From: Molanna angustata
Lineage: Eukaryota > Arthropoda > Insecta > Trichoptera > Molannidae
NCBI GenBank assembly: GCA_963576475.1
Contig: OY754990.1
Location: forward strand, 12,455,061-12,519,060
Direction: 5' to 3'
DNA length: 64,000 nucleotides
Every line of letters starts with the position of its first letter. Position 1 is the first letter of the stretch. Below, piece after piece: positions 11,355 through 23,012 of the stretch. The notes beneath the pieces are model-generated. The model had not been told where the DNA came from. It ran no database searches and saw only the letters and a list, made by a program, of their open reading frames with translations. Position numbers and translations under genes: made by a program.

Positions 11355-11960
11355 TTATCCAACCGTCGATTTGTTCAAGAGAATTTTATTCTCTTAACAT
11401 ATCGACAAAGTATGAAGCCAAGACACGCGAGATTTGCATGCAGGGTCTATATTTTTCACGGTTTTTCCAACTTTGAAGTCAATAAACACTTAGAGGCTTC
11501 GCAGCATTTATGTCATATATGTATATGGATTTACTCATAATTCGGAGTAGAACATTTAATGTGAATAAATTTTGGATCCGCTCTATTTACAGAGCCCAAA
11601 ATTTCAGATTATACAGATAGCTATAGGCTTACAAAACTTTCATACTCAGAAAAATGAGTTTCGTCGTGATGTGTTTGTATGTACGGTGTACGGATTATTT
11701 TTTTTGTGTCCTCTCTACAGCCCAAACTATAAGTCCGATCGACTTTATTTACATCATATTATGTGTAAAGTGCACAGACCTAGGGCTAATTAGTTTTCCA
11801 TAGACAACTTTTAATTTATTCTCTATGATTTCATCATTTACGTTGTTTTTTTTGTGTCCTCTCTCTCTCTACAGCCCAAACTATAAGTCCGATTGACTTC
11901 ATATTGATATCATATATTATGTAAAGTCCATAAACTTAGAACTGATTAGTTTTCCATAGA
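11355..11960. repeat. Dispersed repeat D, longer copy
   Basis: Shares CGTCGATTTGTTCAAG and TTAGAGGCTTCGCAGCAT, GGAGTAGAACATTTA and CAGAGCCCAAAATTT with 54940-55340, in the same order. The part near 11660-11720 (TTTCGTCGTGATGTGTTTGT) also recurs inverted at 20520-20610. No coding potential. Confidence 0.7.
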
Positions 11961-12105
11961 TATCCGTTAATTTCTTCTCGGTTTCAAAATTTTCAAAATG
12001 CTCTCACGGTCTGAAAAATCGAGTTATTTTTATATTGTATGGGAAAATTGAGTGATCAACTTCATATTGATATTGTATGTGTCTCTATAGACAAGTGTAT
12101 ATCTT

Positions 12106-12175
12106 CCTCAAGGGGTAGGCAGTGAGAACCGATCTCCTCATCAACATTGATACATTGTCTCATACATGCTCATCT
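12106..12175 (-). mobile_element. Short RTE-like LINE 3' fragment
   Basis: GGGGTAGGCAGTGAGAACCGA and TGTCTCATACATGCTCAT match the C-terminal coding end of the element at 4673. Confidence 0.55.
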
Positions 12176-12444
12176 TGCTAGTTATGCAATTTTACTTGAA
12201 ATTTCTCAACAGGTATCATGTAGAAAGTGCATACTATGAGTTTTGTGACAATGTTTTTGTGACAACAATTACTATGGTGTGGAGAGTTTAGTGTTGGCTG
12301 CAACCCACACTTTTAATATTGAGCCGTCAATTATTTAACCGTTTCCTAAATATTATTGTCATTAGCTTAGAGCGAGAACTGTTCAAAATTATATCATCCA
12401 GTTCAAAATTATATTGTCAGTAAATCGATATAATATTTTAATTG

Positions 12445-12793
12445 CATATTTTCAGTTCAGGGGTGACATCTGTGCGAGACACTGTCATCTCATTTATAAG
12501 GACTGTTGCTTTCATTGTTTACAATTAAACAAACTGATTTCTCAATAGATGGCGTTACAAAAAATGGTTTCTTCGTTATCTCATAGATGGCAATAGTATA
12601 ATTTCGTATTATTCAGGTGAATTGTTTACACATTATTCAAAATTTTATAAGGGACTCAATAAAGGCATAATTGGTGAGCGTTGCGTAAGTGCATAAAGTG
12701 ATCACGTAAAACAGCAGATGATAGGTCGTAAGCCCTGTATGTGCCTGAGTTCCTGATTCTTCTATAATATCCCAACTTCGTCTCTATTGAGAT
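12445..12793 (-). mobile_element. Element Y copy (non-coding dispersed repeat)
   Basis: Reverse-orientation copy of the repeat at 19845-20285 and 54091-54510: GGGGTGACATCTGTGCGAGA, ATAGATGGCGTTACAAAAAA, ATGATAGGTCGTAAGCCC, and the end TTCGTCTCTATTGAGATGT. No ORF; class unknown. Confidence 0.75.
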
Positions 12794-13244
12794 GTCAGTG
12801 TCAAAATTGTAAACTGCTAGTCCTAGTTGGGCAGCAGTCTGTCTGCTTGCTTACTGTCATAAATAAAATTTATTTTGTTACTAAAATAGAACAGGTTTCA
12901 ATACAATACGACACTTCAGTAAGTAGGTACATACATATGTATATTTATTTTAAAGATTTGTTGGTATTATCATCTCTTTTGCATCATTGCCTTTTGATAA
13001 GCGCTATCGGTATTTTTATAACTTGTCAATGATTTTGCCGCTGATTAGATAACGATAGATACATATATACCGCTAGTGATGTGCTCGTAAATACTTTACT
13101 TTTATACAATTTAAATATGGAATACATACAAAATAATCGTGCCGGTATGATCGTTAAGATTTTGTTAAAAAAAACGAACGATCCACTCGTAAATCTTAAT
13201 TTTTTTCATTATTCAAATATGGAATACAGGGTTATCGTGTCGGT

Positions 13245-13753
13245 CATAGATTTTTATTATTATATACTAGATGTAGTACTCCGTGCAAAAAGTGAGTCAT
13301 GGAATTACGCGCGTTTGACGTTTTGGTTGGCAACATATTACAGTTTTCCTTACATTTCAACACATCCTAGATAACTGTTCTCTAAACCTTTTTTTTTGCA
13401 TAAAAATGAATATGTCCTTTTTAAACAAGTACATATACATCTTCCTACGTTCCCTAAAATAAGCAAATAAATGCTTGTGCTATAGGCGAACGAAATCGGT
13501 CGAGGCAGGATTCGAACTCGCGACCACTGGATACTAGCCCAGCGCGCTAACCGCTCTGCCATCGACCCATCTGACCCATCTTTATAATTAAAATGTATTT
13601 TAGACAAATAAATTCGAAAACAATTCACATTAGTCGTTATTCTCTATAGAAAAACGATGTAGGTATTCTGCCAACAAAACGTCAAAAATCTCCCGGAAAA
13701 ATGACTCATTTCCCGGAAAAATGACATCTAGTATATCATAATAAAAATCTATG
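13245..13753 (-). mobile_element. CATAG-type MITE with a SINE nested inside
   Basis: Terminal inverted repeats (CATAGATTTTTATTATTATA and its complement at 13730-13753) are flanked by 8-bp near-repeats (13237-13244 GTGTCGGT and 13754-13761 GTGCCGGT), a hAT-like target size. The interior matches 21491-21818 but is split at about 13391-13590 by SINE family 1. No transposase. Confidence 0.8.
13391..13580 (-). mobile_element. tRNA-Thr-like SINE, family 1 (nested)
   Basis: On the minus strand the tRNA-like head reads GATGGCAGAGCGGTTAGCGC, then GCGAGTTCGAATCCTGCC (B-box), followed by the family body and ending near a T/A run. Inserted inside the MITE at 13245-13753, so it is younger than that copy. 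Confidence 0.85.
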
Positions 13754-13857
13754 GTGCCGGTGTACTTGCTTAGATTTCATTCAACCGAACGAATCACTTG
13801 TGAACACCATAGATTTTCATATAATATACTAGATGGATTTATTTTTTTTTTTTTTTT

Positions 13858-14033
13858 TTAAAATGAATATGTCCTTGTTAAACAAGTACATATACATCTT
13901 CCTACGTTCCCTAAACTAAGCATAAATGCTTGTCCTATAGGTGAACGAGATCGGTCGAGGCAGGATTCGAACTCGCGACCACTGGATTACTAACCCAGCG
14001 CGCTAACCGCTCTGCCATCCACCCATCCCATCC
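13858..14033 (-). mobile_element. tRNA-Thr-like SINE, family 1
   Basis: Nearly identical to the copy at 13391. The cloverleaf-like head has a 7-nt loop TTAGTAA (Thr AGT anticodon) closed by CTGG(G/A)/TCCAG. The 3' end on the minus strand is an A-run (T-run at 13840-13859 on +). Confidence 0.85.
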
Positions 14034-14114
14034 CATCATTTATAGTTTGGTACTTATTGTTCAACTATACATTCTATCGCTATCGACAGTTGGATCTCAT
14101 GTGTTACATGCCAC

Positions 14115-14441
14115 TAGTTATTATAATATATACTAGATGTCGTAGTTAGCAAATTTTGTGTGAATCGAAGTGAGTCATTTTTCCGGGGTATTTTTGACGT
14201 TTTGGTTCCAGACCACATCGTTTTTCTATAGAGAATAACGACTAATGTGAATTGTTTTCGGATTTATTTGTCTAAAAAACACTTTGTTTATTAAGATTTA
14301 GAGAACATTTATCTAGGATGTGTTGAAATGTAATAAGGAAAACTGCAATATGTTGCCAACAAAAACGTCAAACGCACGATATTCCATGACTCACTTTTTG
14401 CACGGAGTACTACATCTAGTATATTATATGAAAATCTATGT
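14115..14441 (+). mobile_element. CATAG-type MITE, 5' end altered
   Basis: Matches 21491-21818 throughout (ACTAGATGTCGTAGTTAG, GTGAATTGTTTTCGGATTTA, TTTTTGCACGGAGTACTACA) and ends AAAATCTATG; the left CATAG end is lost. Confidence 0.75.
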
Positions 14442-14654
14442 TTCGTTAAAACGAACGATGCACTTGAAAATCTTTGAATTATTCAAATTTGGAATACCTA
14501 CAGTTTCTGTCGCGTTATCCGATTCAAGTTTCGTCTTATAATTTTTTTATCGTCTCGTTGATGTACTTCATTCTACTAGAGTCTACAATCTGAATCTACC
14601 CGTTTGCATTCTGTTTCCGGTTGGCTCTCTGATTGGTTGAGATCTCGTAGTATT

Positions 14655-14720
14655 AAGTTTGTGTATAATAATAATAGCAACTCGCTCACGCGAGTCGCTA
14701 TTATTATTATACACAAACTT
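14655..14720. repeat. Near-perfect 31-bp inverted repeat with 4-nt loop
   Basis: Arms 14655-14685 and 14690-14720 differ at a single position; the loop is TCAC. It would form a stable hairpin in RNA or cruciform in DNA. Confidence 0.9.
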
Positions 14721-16467
14721 AAACCTAACCTAAGAATGCAGAAAAGAAACTGAGGGGCTAGACGCTACTCTTCGTTCTTCTGTTCGAACTTCGTTCAAAC
14801 CAACGAATCACTAGGAAATCCTTGAATTTTGAATTATTCAAATTTGGAATACCTACAGTCGTTGTCGCGTTCTGCGCGATTTAGATTTTCTTCATTTAAA
14901 TTTCGGGTAGGTAAGTATTCTCAGATCTACATATATCGTGTGAGATTTTAATCTTTCGTTCGATTATTGCGTCATTTATAGTTTATTTTTTTGTCTCCAC
15001 TATTATATGTAATATAGCTGAGAGATATGATTTCATATATTTTATACGTATTTATCGATTGATTGATATAGGCATAGATTGATTTTACAATTATTTCTGT
15101 TGGTATTTTTTTAACTTATTAAACCAAATTGAAAAAGTGCTACCTCAGAACAGACACGTCTAGTGAGGCAGTAAATTCCCAAATAGGTTGTATAATTTAT
15201 TGTACCTGGTGAAAGTTGATATTTATTTAATATAGTTATTTATGTATTTGTCATAAATATTGTAAAATAAATCACTTATATGATCTTCTTCTTCCTTGCT
15301 ATATCCTAGCTCTTTCAGTCAGCTCTCCTTGTCCTAAATTATTGGTTCTTATGTCATGTATTACATATGTCACCTAGGCCATGTCTCTGCAGTTGGTTTT
15401 GTCTTTTCGCGATCCAGGAATTTTATTTATTTAATTAAATTTATAATACCTACATATATTAAAAAAAAAACAACAAAAAAATATAGAAAAAGATACACAG
15501 TAAGTAAAAACATATTTCCTTTTACCAGAGTGCAAGCACTCGTGTGTATAGGAGACATTTGAATACAAACGACACAACATATTATTATATATAATTATTA
15601 TCTATACAAAAAGAAGTTAATATATTTTAAAAATCAGTCAAATTTAATAAGTTTATTTTATTTTTATTTTGAACTCATTATATTCTTTAGCCAGTCTTAA
15701 ATCTGTTTCAAGTTGGTTGAACCACACCACCCCATTGTACGTGTAGTTGTATGCGTTAACGGGGTACACAGTTGACCCAATATATTATGTCTATCACTCG
15801 CCACACGTACAAAGGCATGGTGCGACCTTCCAATGTCCTTATGTATTTGAAATAGCACATTTATTTTGACATAGACATTTATTTTATAAATACTTTTAAA
15901 AGATGACACTTGAAATTCACGAAATAGTTGCAAATTTGGGTAGTCGGATGGTTTTTTATTCATAATTTTTATTATCAACCTTTGTGTAATTTCTAGAGAC
16001 AAAATGGATGTTTTATATGTCCTCTCCCCATGCAACAATGCCATATTGCATTATAAATTTTAGTACGTGGTTCAAAGTTGAACCCATCTTCATGTTATAA
16101 TATTTTTTTATTCTATTTTATTTGATTGATTTTTACAAATATTTCCCCTCTGCCCATTAGAGTTTCTTACATTTGTTAAATCGAGGGACACGGCATTTTG
16201 GTCTGGCCTCCGTCTCGGCGCTGTGTACTAATAGGTCCCGCTACCCCCTCTCCCTCCCAGTCTCGGCTATTTTAAATTGCCCCTTGTTTTCCCGCCAAAA
16301 TCACCGCAATCCACCACCTCATCTTCCTACCAGCTCCCAGCCCCTCCCAACCGAGGTGACATTTCCTAATTTTACGCTCATTTTGCGGTTTAAATCCCCG
16401 ACCTAGTCTCGCAGAGATTATGCGCGTTTTACACTTATAATTGTTGTACCCATATTTGATTCCCTGC

Positions 16468-16625
16468 TTTGACGTATGCCAGTGAAACATGGAACTGGCA
16501 AAAGACGAATGAAAGCAGAATACATCACTAAGAAGATTATGTAATAGAACATAATGAAAAACTAGGACATAAGGATATAATGCAAGATAAAGAAGGATAT
16601 TTGTTATAAGTAAAATGAAAGTGAA
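16468..16625 (+). mobile_element. RTE-like LINE internal fragment
   Basis: GACGTATGCCAGTGAAACATGG (start), CAAAAGACGAATGAAAGCAG and AAAATGAAAGTGAATGCC match the C-terminal coding part of the element; truncated on both sides. Confidence 0.7.
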
Positions 16626-17104
16626 TGCCAACTGAATCCGTCAACCTCAAATAAACCCTGAGGGTTTCGATGGTTGACTGTATCTTTGAATTGTAAATGT
16701 CATTATATATCAACAAAAAAAAACTAAAAATATTCGATAACTATACTTGTAATGAATCATACTTATCCAAATGTTTGTACAGCGGGCTTAGGAGCGGGTA
16801 CCCCACATATTTGTCGTGCTGTACTGTACCTACACATCGGGGATATTGTTATATAGCCGCCTCGAATAGTGTATATAGTTCATTCGCCGGGCGGACCAGG
16901 GAAGGATGGATAATCCCTTGACCCGGAATCGTAGTCGCCGGTTCACCGCCCGGAGAGTGTAAAGTTCAAGGACGAATTGTGACATGATTATTCCTTACTT
17001 TAACATTCCGCCATTTTAGGCAGTGAGATACAAACGCCTCACTTTCCTTTTACTACACACCTACTATTAAATCTGAAATAGTGGTGTCGTGATTTCATTA
17101 TTTA

Positions 17105-17690
17105 AATTCCAGAATTCCAATGGTCCAAAGACCTTGGATTTGTATTTGATGCAAAATTAACCTCTGCCCAACATATAACATCATTTATTACCAAATGCGG
17201 TCAACTGTTGGGCTTCACAGTGCGCCTCGGAAGATACTTTCAAACCATGAAGCATTGAAAAATATTTTCAACTGTATATTTTCTTACTTACTCAGTCTCT
17301 TCTTGAGTCCGGTATTGGACAAAGGCCTCCGCTTTGTACGGTGTGTACCAAATTGGAGTACGGAAGCGCAGTTTGGGCGTCCTACCAAAGAAAATACATA
17401 TTTTGATATGTTGGAGCAAATTCAGAAGAAGTTCACGAGGTACCTGTACATGCGGATGCATGGAGTATATCCGACATACATGCACCACCCAGAACTTTTG
17501 ACGTCCTGTGGGGCTACTCATGACACATTCTTAATACGTTATAATCTTGCCTTAATCTTAAAAATGTATAAATCAGTACTCGATCATAATCTTATCTTAA
17601 TCCTACTGTTCACTGAATCTTTCAAATTTGTTAAGCCCAAAGTTTATTGTTTTCTTTTTATGAAAATTGTAAGCTACATGTCTGTCGATG
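17105..17690 (+). pseudogene. Jockey-like LINE reverse transcriptase remnant
   Basis: Translates in two frames as WSKDLGFVFDAKLTSAQHIT, FITKCGQLLGFTVRLGRYF, then LEYGSAVWASYQRKYIFDML, EQIQKKFTRYLYMR. This is the RT thumb region of Jockey-type LINEs. An unrelated insert of about 65 bases (near 17283-17350) and frame changes break it. Confidence 0.7.
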
Positions 17691-17721
17691 TACCCTTTTT
17701 AATAAAAATAAAATAAACCAG

Positions 17722-17812
17722 TGTTTCAAGCCCAGAGAAGCAATATTTGCGTTAGAAATTCATTTAAATATTTTTTTCCTCTGCTGGTGATCGGACCCAT
17801 AACCTGCATCGA
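17722..17812 (-). mobile_element. SINE family 2 fragment
   Basis: AACCAGTGTTTCAAGCCCAG and GAAGCAATATTTGCGTTAGA match 41255-41300, ending in a decayed B-box. Confidence 0.65.
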
Positions 17813-18028
17813 TACAATTACTAACTTGTAAATAAATAATTTCTAATTATTTTTCGGTAACTTGCAGTGATAAATAATTAGTCGCCTGACGACGTGCCTT
17901 CGTCCGCGGTACGTCCCGTCCCTCGGAGGGTGGGAGGATGTTCGCAACGTCCCAACACCACCACCACCCCACCGCATATTTTGTTTCATACTCTTCAACA
18001 TTATAATATTCATTTTACTTCCCCTCAG

Positions 18029-18061
18029 GTCTCAGCCGACCCACAACTCCCCTCTTCGTAG
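18029..18061 (+). CDS. Candidate alternative terminal exon for exon 1
   Basis: A strong acceptor (TTTTACTTCCCCTCAG) is followed in phase 0 by ten codons (VSADPQLPSS) and TAG. Spliced to 11235 it would end the N-terminal region as a 336-residue protein without kinase domain. Very short and unsupported beyond the splice signal. Confidence 0.15.
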   Translation, partial: VSADPQLPSS

Positions 18062-18164
18062 ACTATGAAATTATTCAGTAAGCTGTTTGGTCAGTAGCGT
18101 TCGGAGAGTCGCCACTAGCGGTCGTGTCGATTATAATATATATTTTTTTTCGAAATCATTTTGT

Positions 18165-18860
18165 GTGTTTTTTCCGTTTTCCCGCCGAAAATCGCGTTGT
18201 CAACTGTAGTGTTCGATGTTTGAATTTTTTTAATGCTTTGTTTTCGTTTTTCGAATGTTTTGTGATTTTTTTTCTGTCAATGGTCGTTAAATGAATAATT
18301 ATAGAGAGACATATACGTACTATCCGGAAATAATTTTTAAATATCGAAGACATTTCGTGTTTATTTTTATTATTTTCCCGCCGAAAATCGTGCTGTCATC
18401 TGATTTGTTCGATGTTTGAATTTTTTAATCCTTTGTTTTCGTTTTTCGAATGTTTTGTGATTTTTTTTTCTGTCAATGGTCGTTAAATGAATAATTATAG
18501 AGAGACATATACCTACGTACTATCCGGAAATAATTTTTAAATATCGAAGACATTTCGTTTTTATTTTTATTATTTTCCCGCCGAAAATAGTGCTGTCATC
18601 TCATTTGTTCGATGTTTGAATTTTTAAATCTCTTTTGATTTTCGAATATTTTGTGATTTTTTTTCAATTAAAGATCGTTGCATGAATTGTTGAAAGGCAT
18701 ATTTAATATCCGGATATAATTTACGAAAATCGAGATGTGCTGTTTTATTTTGTTTCCCGCTGAAATTCGTGTTGTCAACTGCATTGTTCGATATTTAAAT
18801 CTTTAGACCTTTTCCACCTAAATTTGTAGTGATTTTTGAGGTTAAAATTCCGTTATATGA
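18165..18860. repeat. ~196-200-bp tandem repeat, about 3.5 copies
   Basis: The motif CCCGCCGAAAATCG starts units at about 18181, 18377 and 18577, with a diverged fourth (CCCGCTGAAATTCG) at 18756. The first three are close to identical; no coding content. Confidence 0.85.
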
Positions 18861-19419
18861 ATTATCAACACGCATAGATGTTATTTATATTTTGGAGAAT
18901 ATACTGGTGTGTGGGGATTCATTCATGTGTCGCGCCTATAATAATAAATAATAAACTGGGATGACTTATAGCACCGTTTTTTGTGATATCCTCAATTCAA
19001 TAGCTCTTTCAATACATTACAGGTTTTTACTTTTATAAGGCAATGTACACTCGCACACCTGTCGCTGGTAACCCCACATTGTGGGATATGGCGTGATGGT
19101 ATGAATAAATAAATTCATTTTCTATTCTGAGTTTTAAACTCATTCCTTTACAAAAAGGTACTTTCTGAATTTGAATATTTAATAAATTGACATATCCGAC
19201 TGTACTTTCTGGTTTCTTAACTATCAAAATTTCAAAAGTGTTTCCTTATCTTTTCTTCTTCTTTCTTTGTGAACAGATCAGTTCTTTGTTTTCATTTTCG
19301 TATTCAAATATTATTTTGTTACAAGTCAAATTTTGACTTGTATGAAAGTTTTCGATGATATATTTCCTTCAGTAAAAAGTTTTCATTAAATAAATATATA
19401 TTTTTTTATTTCATTTTGT

Positions 19420-19632
19420 ATAACTTCTCGGGCAACTAACAGCTGTACTATGTCAAATATTAATTTAACACGCACCCAATAACAAGTTGACACATTCTGG
19501 AGACTTACGATATTAATCGTCTCGCAGATCCAGACTGAAAACTTAATTAAAAACTGTGTCATCACCGGGAATCGATCCTGGGACCTTTCGTTCAGGAGTC
19601 GGATATCTAACCAACAAAATCACACACGACAA
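19420..19632 (-). mobile_element. tRNA-derived SINE, family 3
   Basis: Minus-strand head with B-box-like GGATCGATTCCCGGTGATGA, then CAGTCTGGATCTGCGAGACG, TAAGTCTCCAGAATGTG and TTATTGGGTGCGTGTTAA, as in 37915-38155. Confidence 0.75.
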
Positions 19633-19734
19633 TAGTGGTCCCAAAACACGCGTATTACGCAAATCTCATTTATAAATGTCATCCTTTCAATAAGTCTTTT
19701 TTTTTTTATTTTCTTTTTAGGTACCATATACTAC

Positions 19735-20350
19735 TGTATCCATTTTACTATTCGAATATTTTTATTATTGCATATGCGCAAACATTGGATTTTTTTCCCT
19801 GTCGGGAGTCAAAGATATTTTTTAACAGATTTTTAATTATCTCAATAGAGACAAAGTTGGAATATTTATTGTAGGAGAACCGGGAAATCAAGGCACCTAC
19901 AGGGCTTACGACCTGTCATCGGCTGGTTTACGTGATCACTTTATGCGCTTGCGCAACGTTCACCAATTATGCCTTTTTAATGAGATCCCTATCAATTCAA
20001 TTTTTGAAAGTTCTATATATTGTAATACTGAAATTCTTTTCGCTTGAAAATAAGGAATTTTTACTACAGCCATCTATGGGTGAAATTATGAACAACAATC
20101 TTATTATTTTTATTTATTTTGTTGTAACGCCATCTATTGAGAGAATTGTTTTTTTTGTAAATAATGAAAGCTACAATTCTTATATCTGAGGTGACAATGC
20201 ATTTATCGCATAGAAGTCACCCCTGAATTGCGCCAGACTTATAAGGTCATTTTTGTCTTATTTACCTACTTGTACCAATGTGTAAGTAATCGAATAATTT
20301 TATTATTGCATATGCGCAAACATTGGATTTTTTTCCCTGTCGGGAGTCAA
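19735..20350 (+). mobile_element. Element X-Y-X: dispersed repeat with direct terminal copies of X
   Basis: Segment X (TTATTGCATATGCGCAAACA, GGATTTTTTTCCCTGTCGGG, AGTCAAA) occurs at 19755-19812 and again at 20300-20350, flanking Y (TCTCAATAGAGACAAAGTTG, TGTCATCGGCTGGTTTACGT, GCAACGTTCACCAATTATGC). No ORF longer than chance. Related partial copies at 12445, 22925, 23408, 41627 and 54091. Confidence 0.7.
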
Positions 20351-20384
20351 ATATTTTGTAAATAATGAAAGCTACAATTCTGTT

Positions 20385-20506
20385 GCCAACCAAAGAAAAC
20401 TGAAATATGTTGCCAACCAAAACGTCAAACGTGCGATATTCTATGGCTCACTTTTTGCACGGAGTACTACATCTAATATATTATAATAAAAATATATGTA
20501 TGATAT
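20385..20506 (+). mobile_element. CATAG-type MITE, 3' half
   Basis: TGTTGCCAACCAAAACGTCA and TTTTTGCACGGAGTACTACA as in 21491-21818; 5' truncated. Confidence 0.75.
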
Positions 20507-21242
20507 AAATGTGAATTTATCGGACTTATAGTTTGGGCTGTTGATAGGACAAAAAAGACACGGTGTACTCCATAAATACAAACACATCACGACGAAATTC
20601 ATATTGTGCACTCTCTACATGATGCTCGTTGAGAAATTGATATAAAATAAATACGCTTAAAATTGACCAAATCATGACTCCACTATTTCTTAGTAGTGGA
20701 GAGTAAAAAAAAAACCACACCATAAAGGGATTTAAATTTTATTGTTTTCATTTTTTTTGTAAACATGCAAAAAAAATGGCGTACAAAATACGTCTCAGGG
20801 AAAAAAAATTCGCATAAAAAAACAAAAATAATGATATTATTGAAGCGTGTCAATCCGAACATATTCGATAATAAGAAAAGGGAATGAAGGTGGTTCCATT
20901 TACGAAAATATTTACGTTCCAAATTCAAAACAACTCCTACGTTATGTTGTTTGTAAAGTAATATAATACAAGAAATATTTTCTTCGAGCAGAATCACGTT
21001 CGTTGTTTGAAAATATTGAAAAATTCGTTATCTTCGTAAAATATGTATACATAATCATTGTATATTTATCATAAAATAACGTCAACAACACTGCTGAAAA
21101 CAAAACACATATCAATAAAAGGCGGGAAAATTATATAAACAAGATGGACGTCGGTCGGTCTGTGTTGATAAATGCGAAGGAAATTATGAACACTGCAATA
21201 AAGTGTTAAAATTGAAATAAAATATATGAAAATAATTCTTTA

Positions 21243-21292
21243 CAGTCTGTTTATGTGACAACTTTATTGCCAAAAGGCAATTTCGTCCAACA
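21243..21292 (-). mobile_element. SINE family 2 tail fragment
   Basis: TTTATTGCCAAAAGGCAATT and TCGTCCAAC match the tail of the copies at 41185-41600. Confidence 0.5.
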
Positions 21293-21364
21293 AACCTTTG
21301 TTTACAGTAAAAAAATGAACGACTGTATAAGAAATATTTTTTAATAAACTTCTCCCCCGTTGGG

Positions 21365-21472
21365 AGCATAGATTTTCATTATGAAAATCTATGCTCCCAA
21401 CCTATAGATTTTCATTATGAAAATCTATGCTCCCAACCTATAGATTTTCATTATGAAAATCTATGCTTAGGA
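21365..21472. repeat. 36-bp palindromic tandem repeat
   Basis: Three copies of a unit whose core is a perfect palindrome of GCATAGATTTTCAT and its complement, joined by CCCAACCT. The arm resembles the end of the adjacent CATAG-type MITE. Confidence 0.85.
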
Positions 21473-21490
21473 GTCGACGCCAGGACGTCC

Positions 21491-21818
21491 CATAGGTTTT
21501 TATTACAATATACTAGATGTCGTAGTTAGAAAATTTTGTGTGAATCGAAGTGAGTCATTTTTCCGAAGGAATTTTTGACGTTTTGGTTCCATACCATATC
21601 GTTTTTCCATAGGAAATAACGAGTAATGTGAATTGTTTTCGGATTTATTTGCCTAAAAACATTTTAATTATTAAGGTTTAGAGAACAGTTATCTAGGATG
21701 TGTTGAAATGTAAGGAAAACTGTAATATGTTGCCAACCAAAACGTCAAACGCGCGTAATTCCATGACTCACTTTTTGCACGGAGTACTACATCGAGTATA
21801 TTATAATAAAATTCTATG
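21491..21818 (+). mobile_element. CATAG-type MITE, reference copy
   Basis: 328 bp with terminal inverted repeats of about 30 bp (CATAGGTTTTTATTACAATA and TTATAATAAAATTCTATG) flanked by GGACGTCC and GGACATCC (8-bp target duplication with one mismatch), as for hAT-like elements. No ORF: non-autonomous. Confidence 0.85.
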
Positions 21819-21945
21819 GGACATCCTCACAGAAGCTAAACATCTTATTCGACTTCCTCTTACGTTATTATAGACGTATTCGAATTTCTAAATTAATTAC
21901 TTCTTAATGCACAATTGTTTTCTTTATTTTGAACATATTCGAATT

Positions 21946-22227
21946 TAAAAATATATTTGTATGATTTCATTTAAATTCGTTCTTTTAAAAGAAAAGAACG
22001 CGTTCTTATTTTAACTTATATTTTTCGGATTAGGTTTTTAAATTTCATTCCTTTTTTATTATCATTATTATCGACATTATTAATTAAAAAATATATTTGT
22101 ATGATTTCATTTAAATTCGTTCTTTTAAAAGAAAAGAACGTGTTCTTATTTTAACTTTTATTTTTCGGATTAGGTTTTTAAATTTCATTCCTTTTTTATT
22201 ATCATTATTACCGACATTATTTATTAA
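21946..22227. repeat. 140-bp tandem duplication
   Basis: Two copies starting near 21946 and 22086 (ATATATTTGTATGATTTCAT), differing at a few bases. Each contains an internal palindrome TTCTTTTAAAAGAAAAGAA. Confidence 0.9.
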
Positions 22228-22924
22228 AAAATATATACAGGTATATATTTCAAACACTAATTCGAAATTCACGTATTATTTTTATTTTTGACGCGTTCCT
22301 TTTTCGAACTTTTTTCTCGGATTAGTATTTGAAGTTGGAGACACCTCTTCATTATCTAATCGACACATAATATTCCAAATTTAAACGATTTGATTCTAAT
22401 AATATTTCGAAGTTCGCGCGTTTTATTATCATGGACGCGTTCCATTTTCAAAATAAACTTTGCGTATTAGTAATATAATTATTTTTACGTAGGTACCTAA
22501 CCTAACATTAACCAAACCAAACCAAACCTACCTTTCAGTTGATTTATTTATTAATTTTAGTCCTCTATATTATTTCGTTGAATATTTCAAAACACGTACG
22601 TGCTCCATTCACCCAATATGTTATATACTTGATATGTACATAGGTATGTGTGTTAGTTAGTATTTACTTTACCTTGATTTTATAGAGCTTCCTGTTATTT
22701 CACTAAGAACCTAGGTACATACATACTTACAAGCAAAGTATAGTAACTTTTCGATTGTAGCAGAGTTATCTGATCATTTTACAAGTATTTTTCTTTTATA
22801 TTATTATTTAAATCTGTATATATTTAGGTACACAATATTTCTACTTTAAACAATATATAAATAACAAATCAACAATTTTGATACTTTCTCTCGATATAGT
22901 TAAAAACTCATCGAATATATTTTA

Positions 22925-22985
22925 CCTATAATTGCATATAGGCAAACATTGGATTTTTTTCCCTGTCGGGAGTCAAATGAATTTT
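22925..22985 (+). mobile_element. Element X copy
   Basis: TTGCATATAGGCAAACATTG and TTCCCTGTCGGGAGTCAAAT. The following LINE fragment separates it from the Y segment at 23408. Confidence 0.7.
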
Positions 22986-23012
22986 TTATTGACAATAACA
23001 TCTCAAATATAA

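Noticed and set aside
13391..14033. Functional tRNA-Thr genes
   Set aside because: The cloverleaf-like heads have mismatched T-stems and are followed by a shared non-tRNA body and tail found in at least five copies; they are SINEs.
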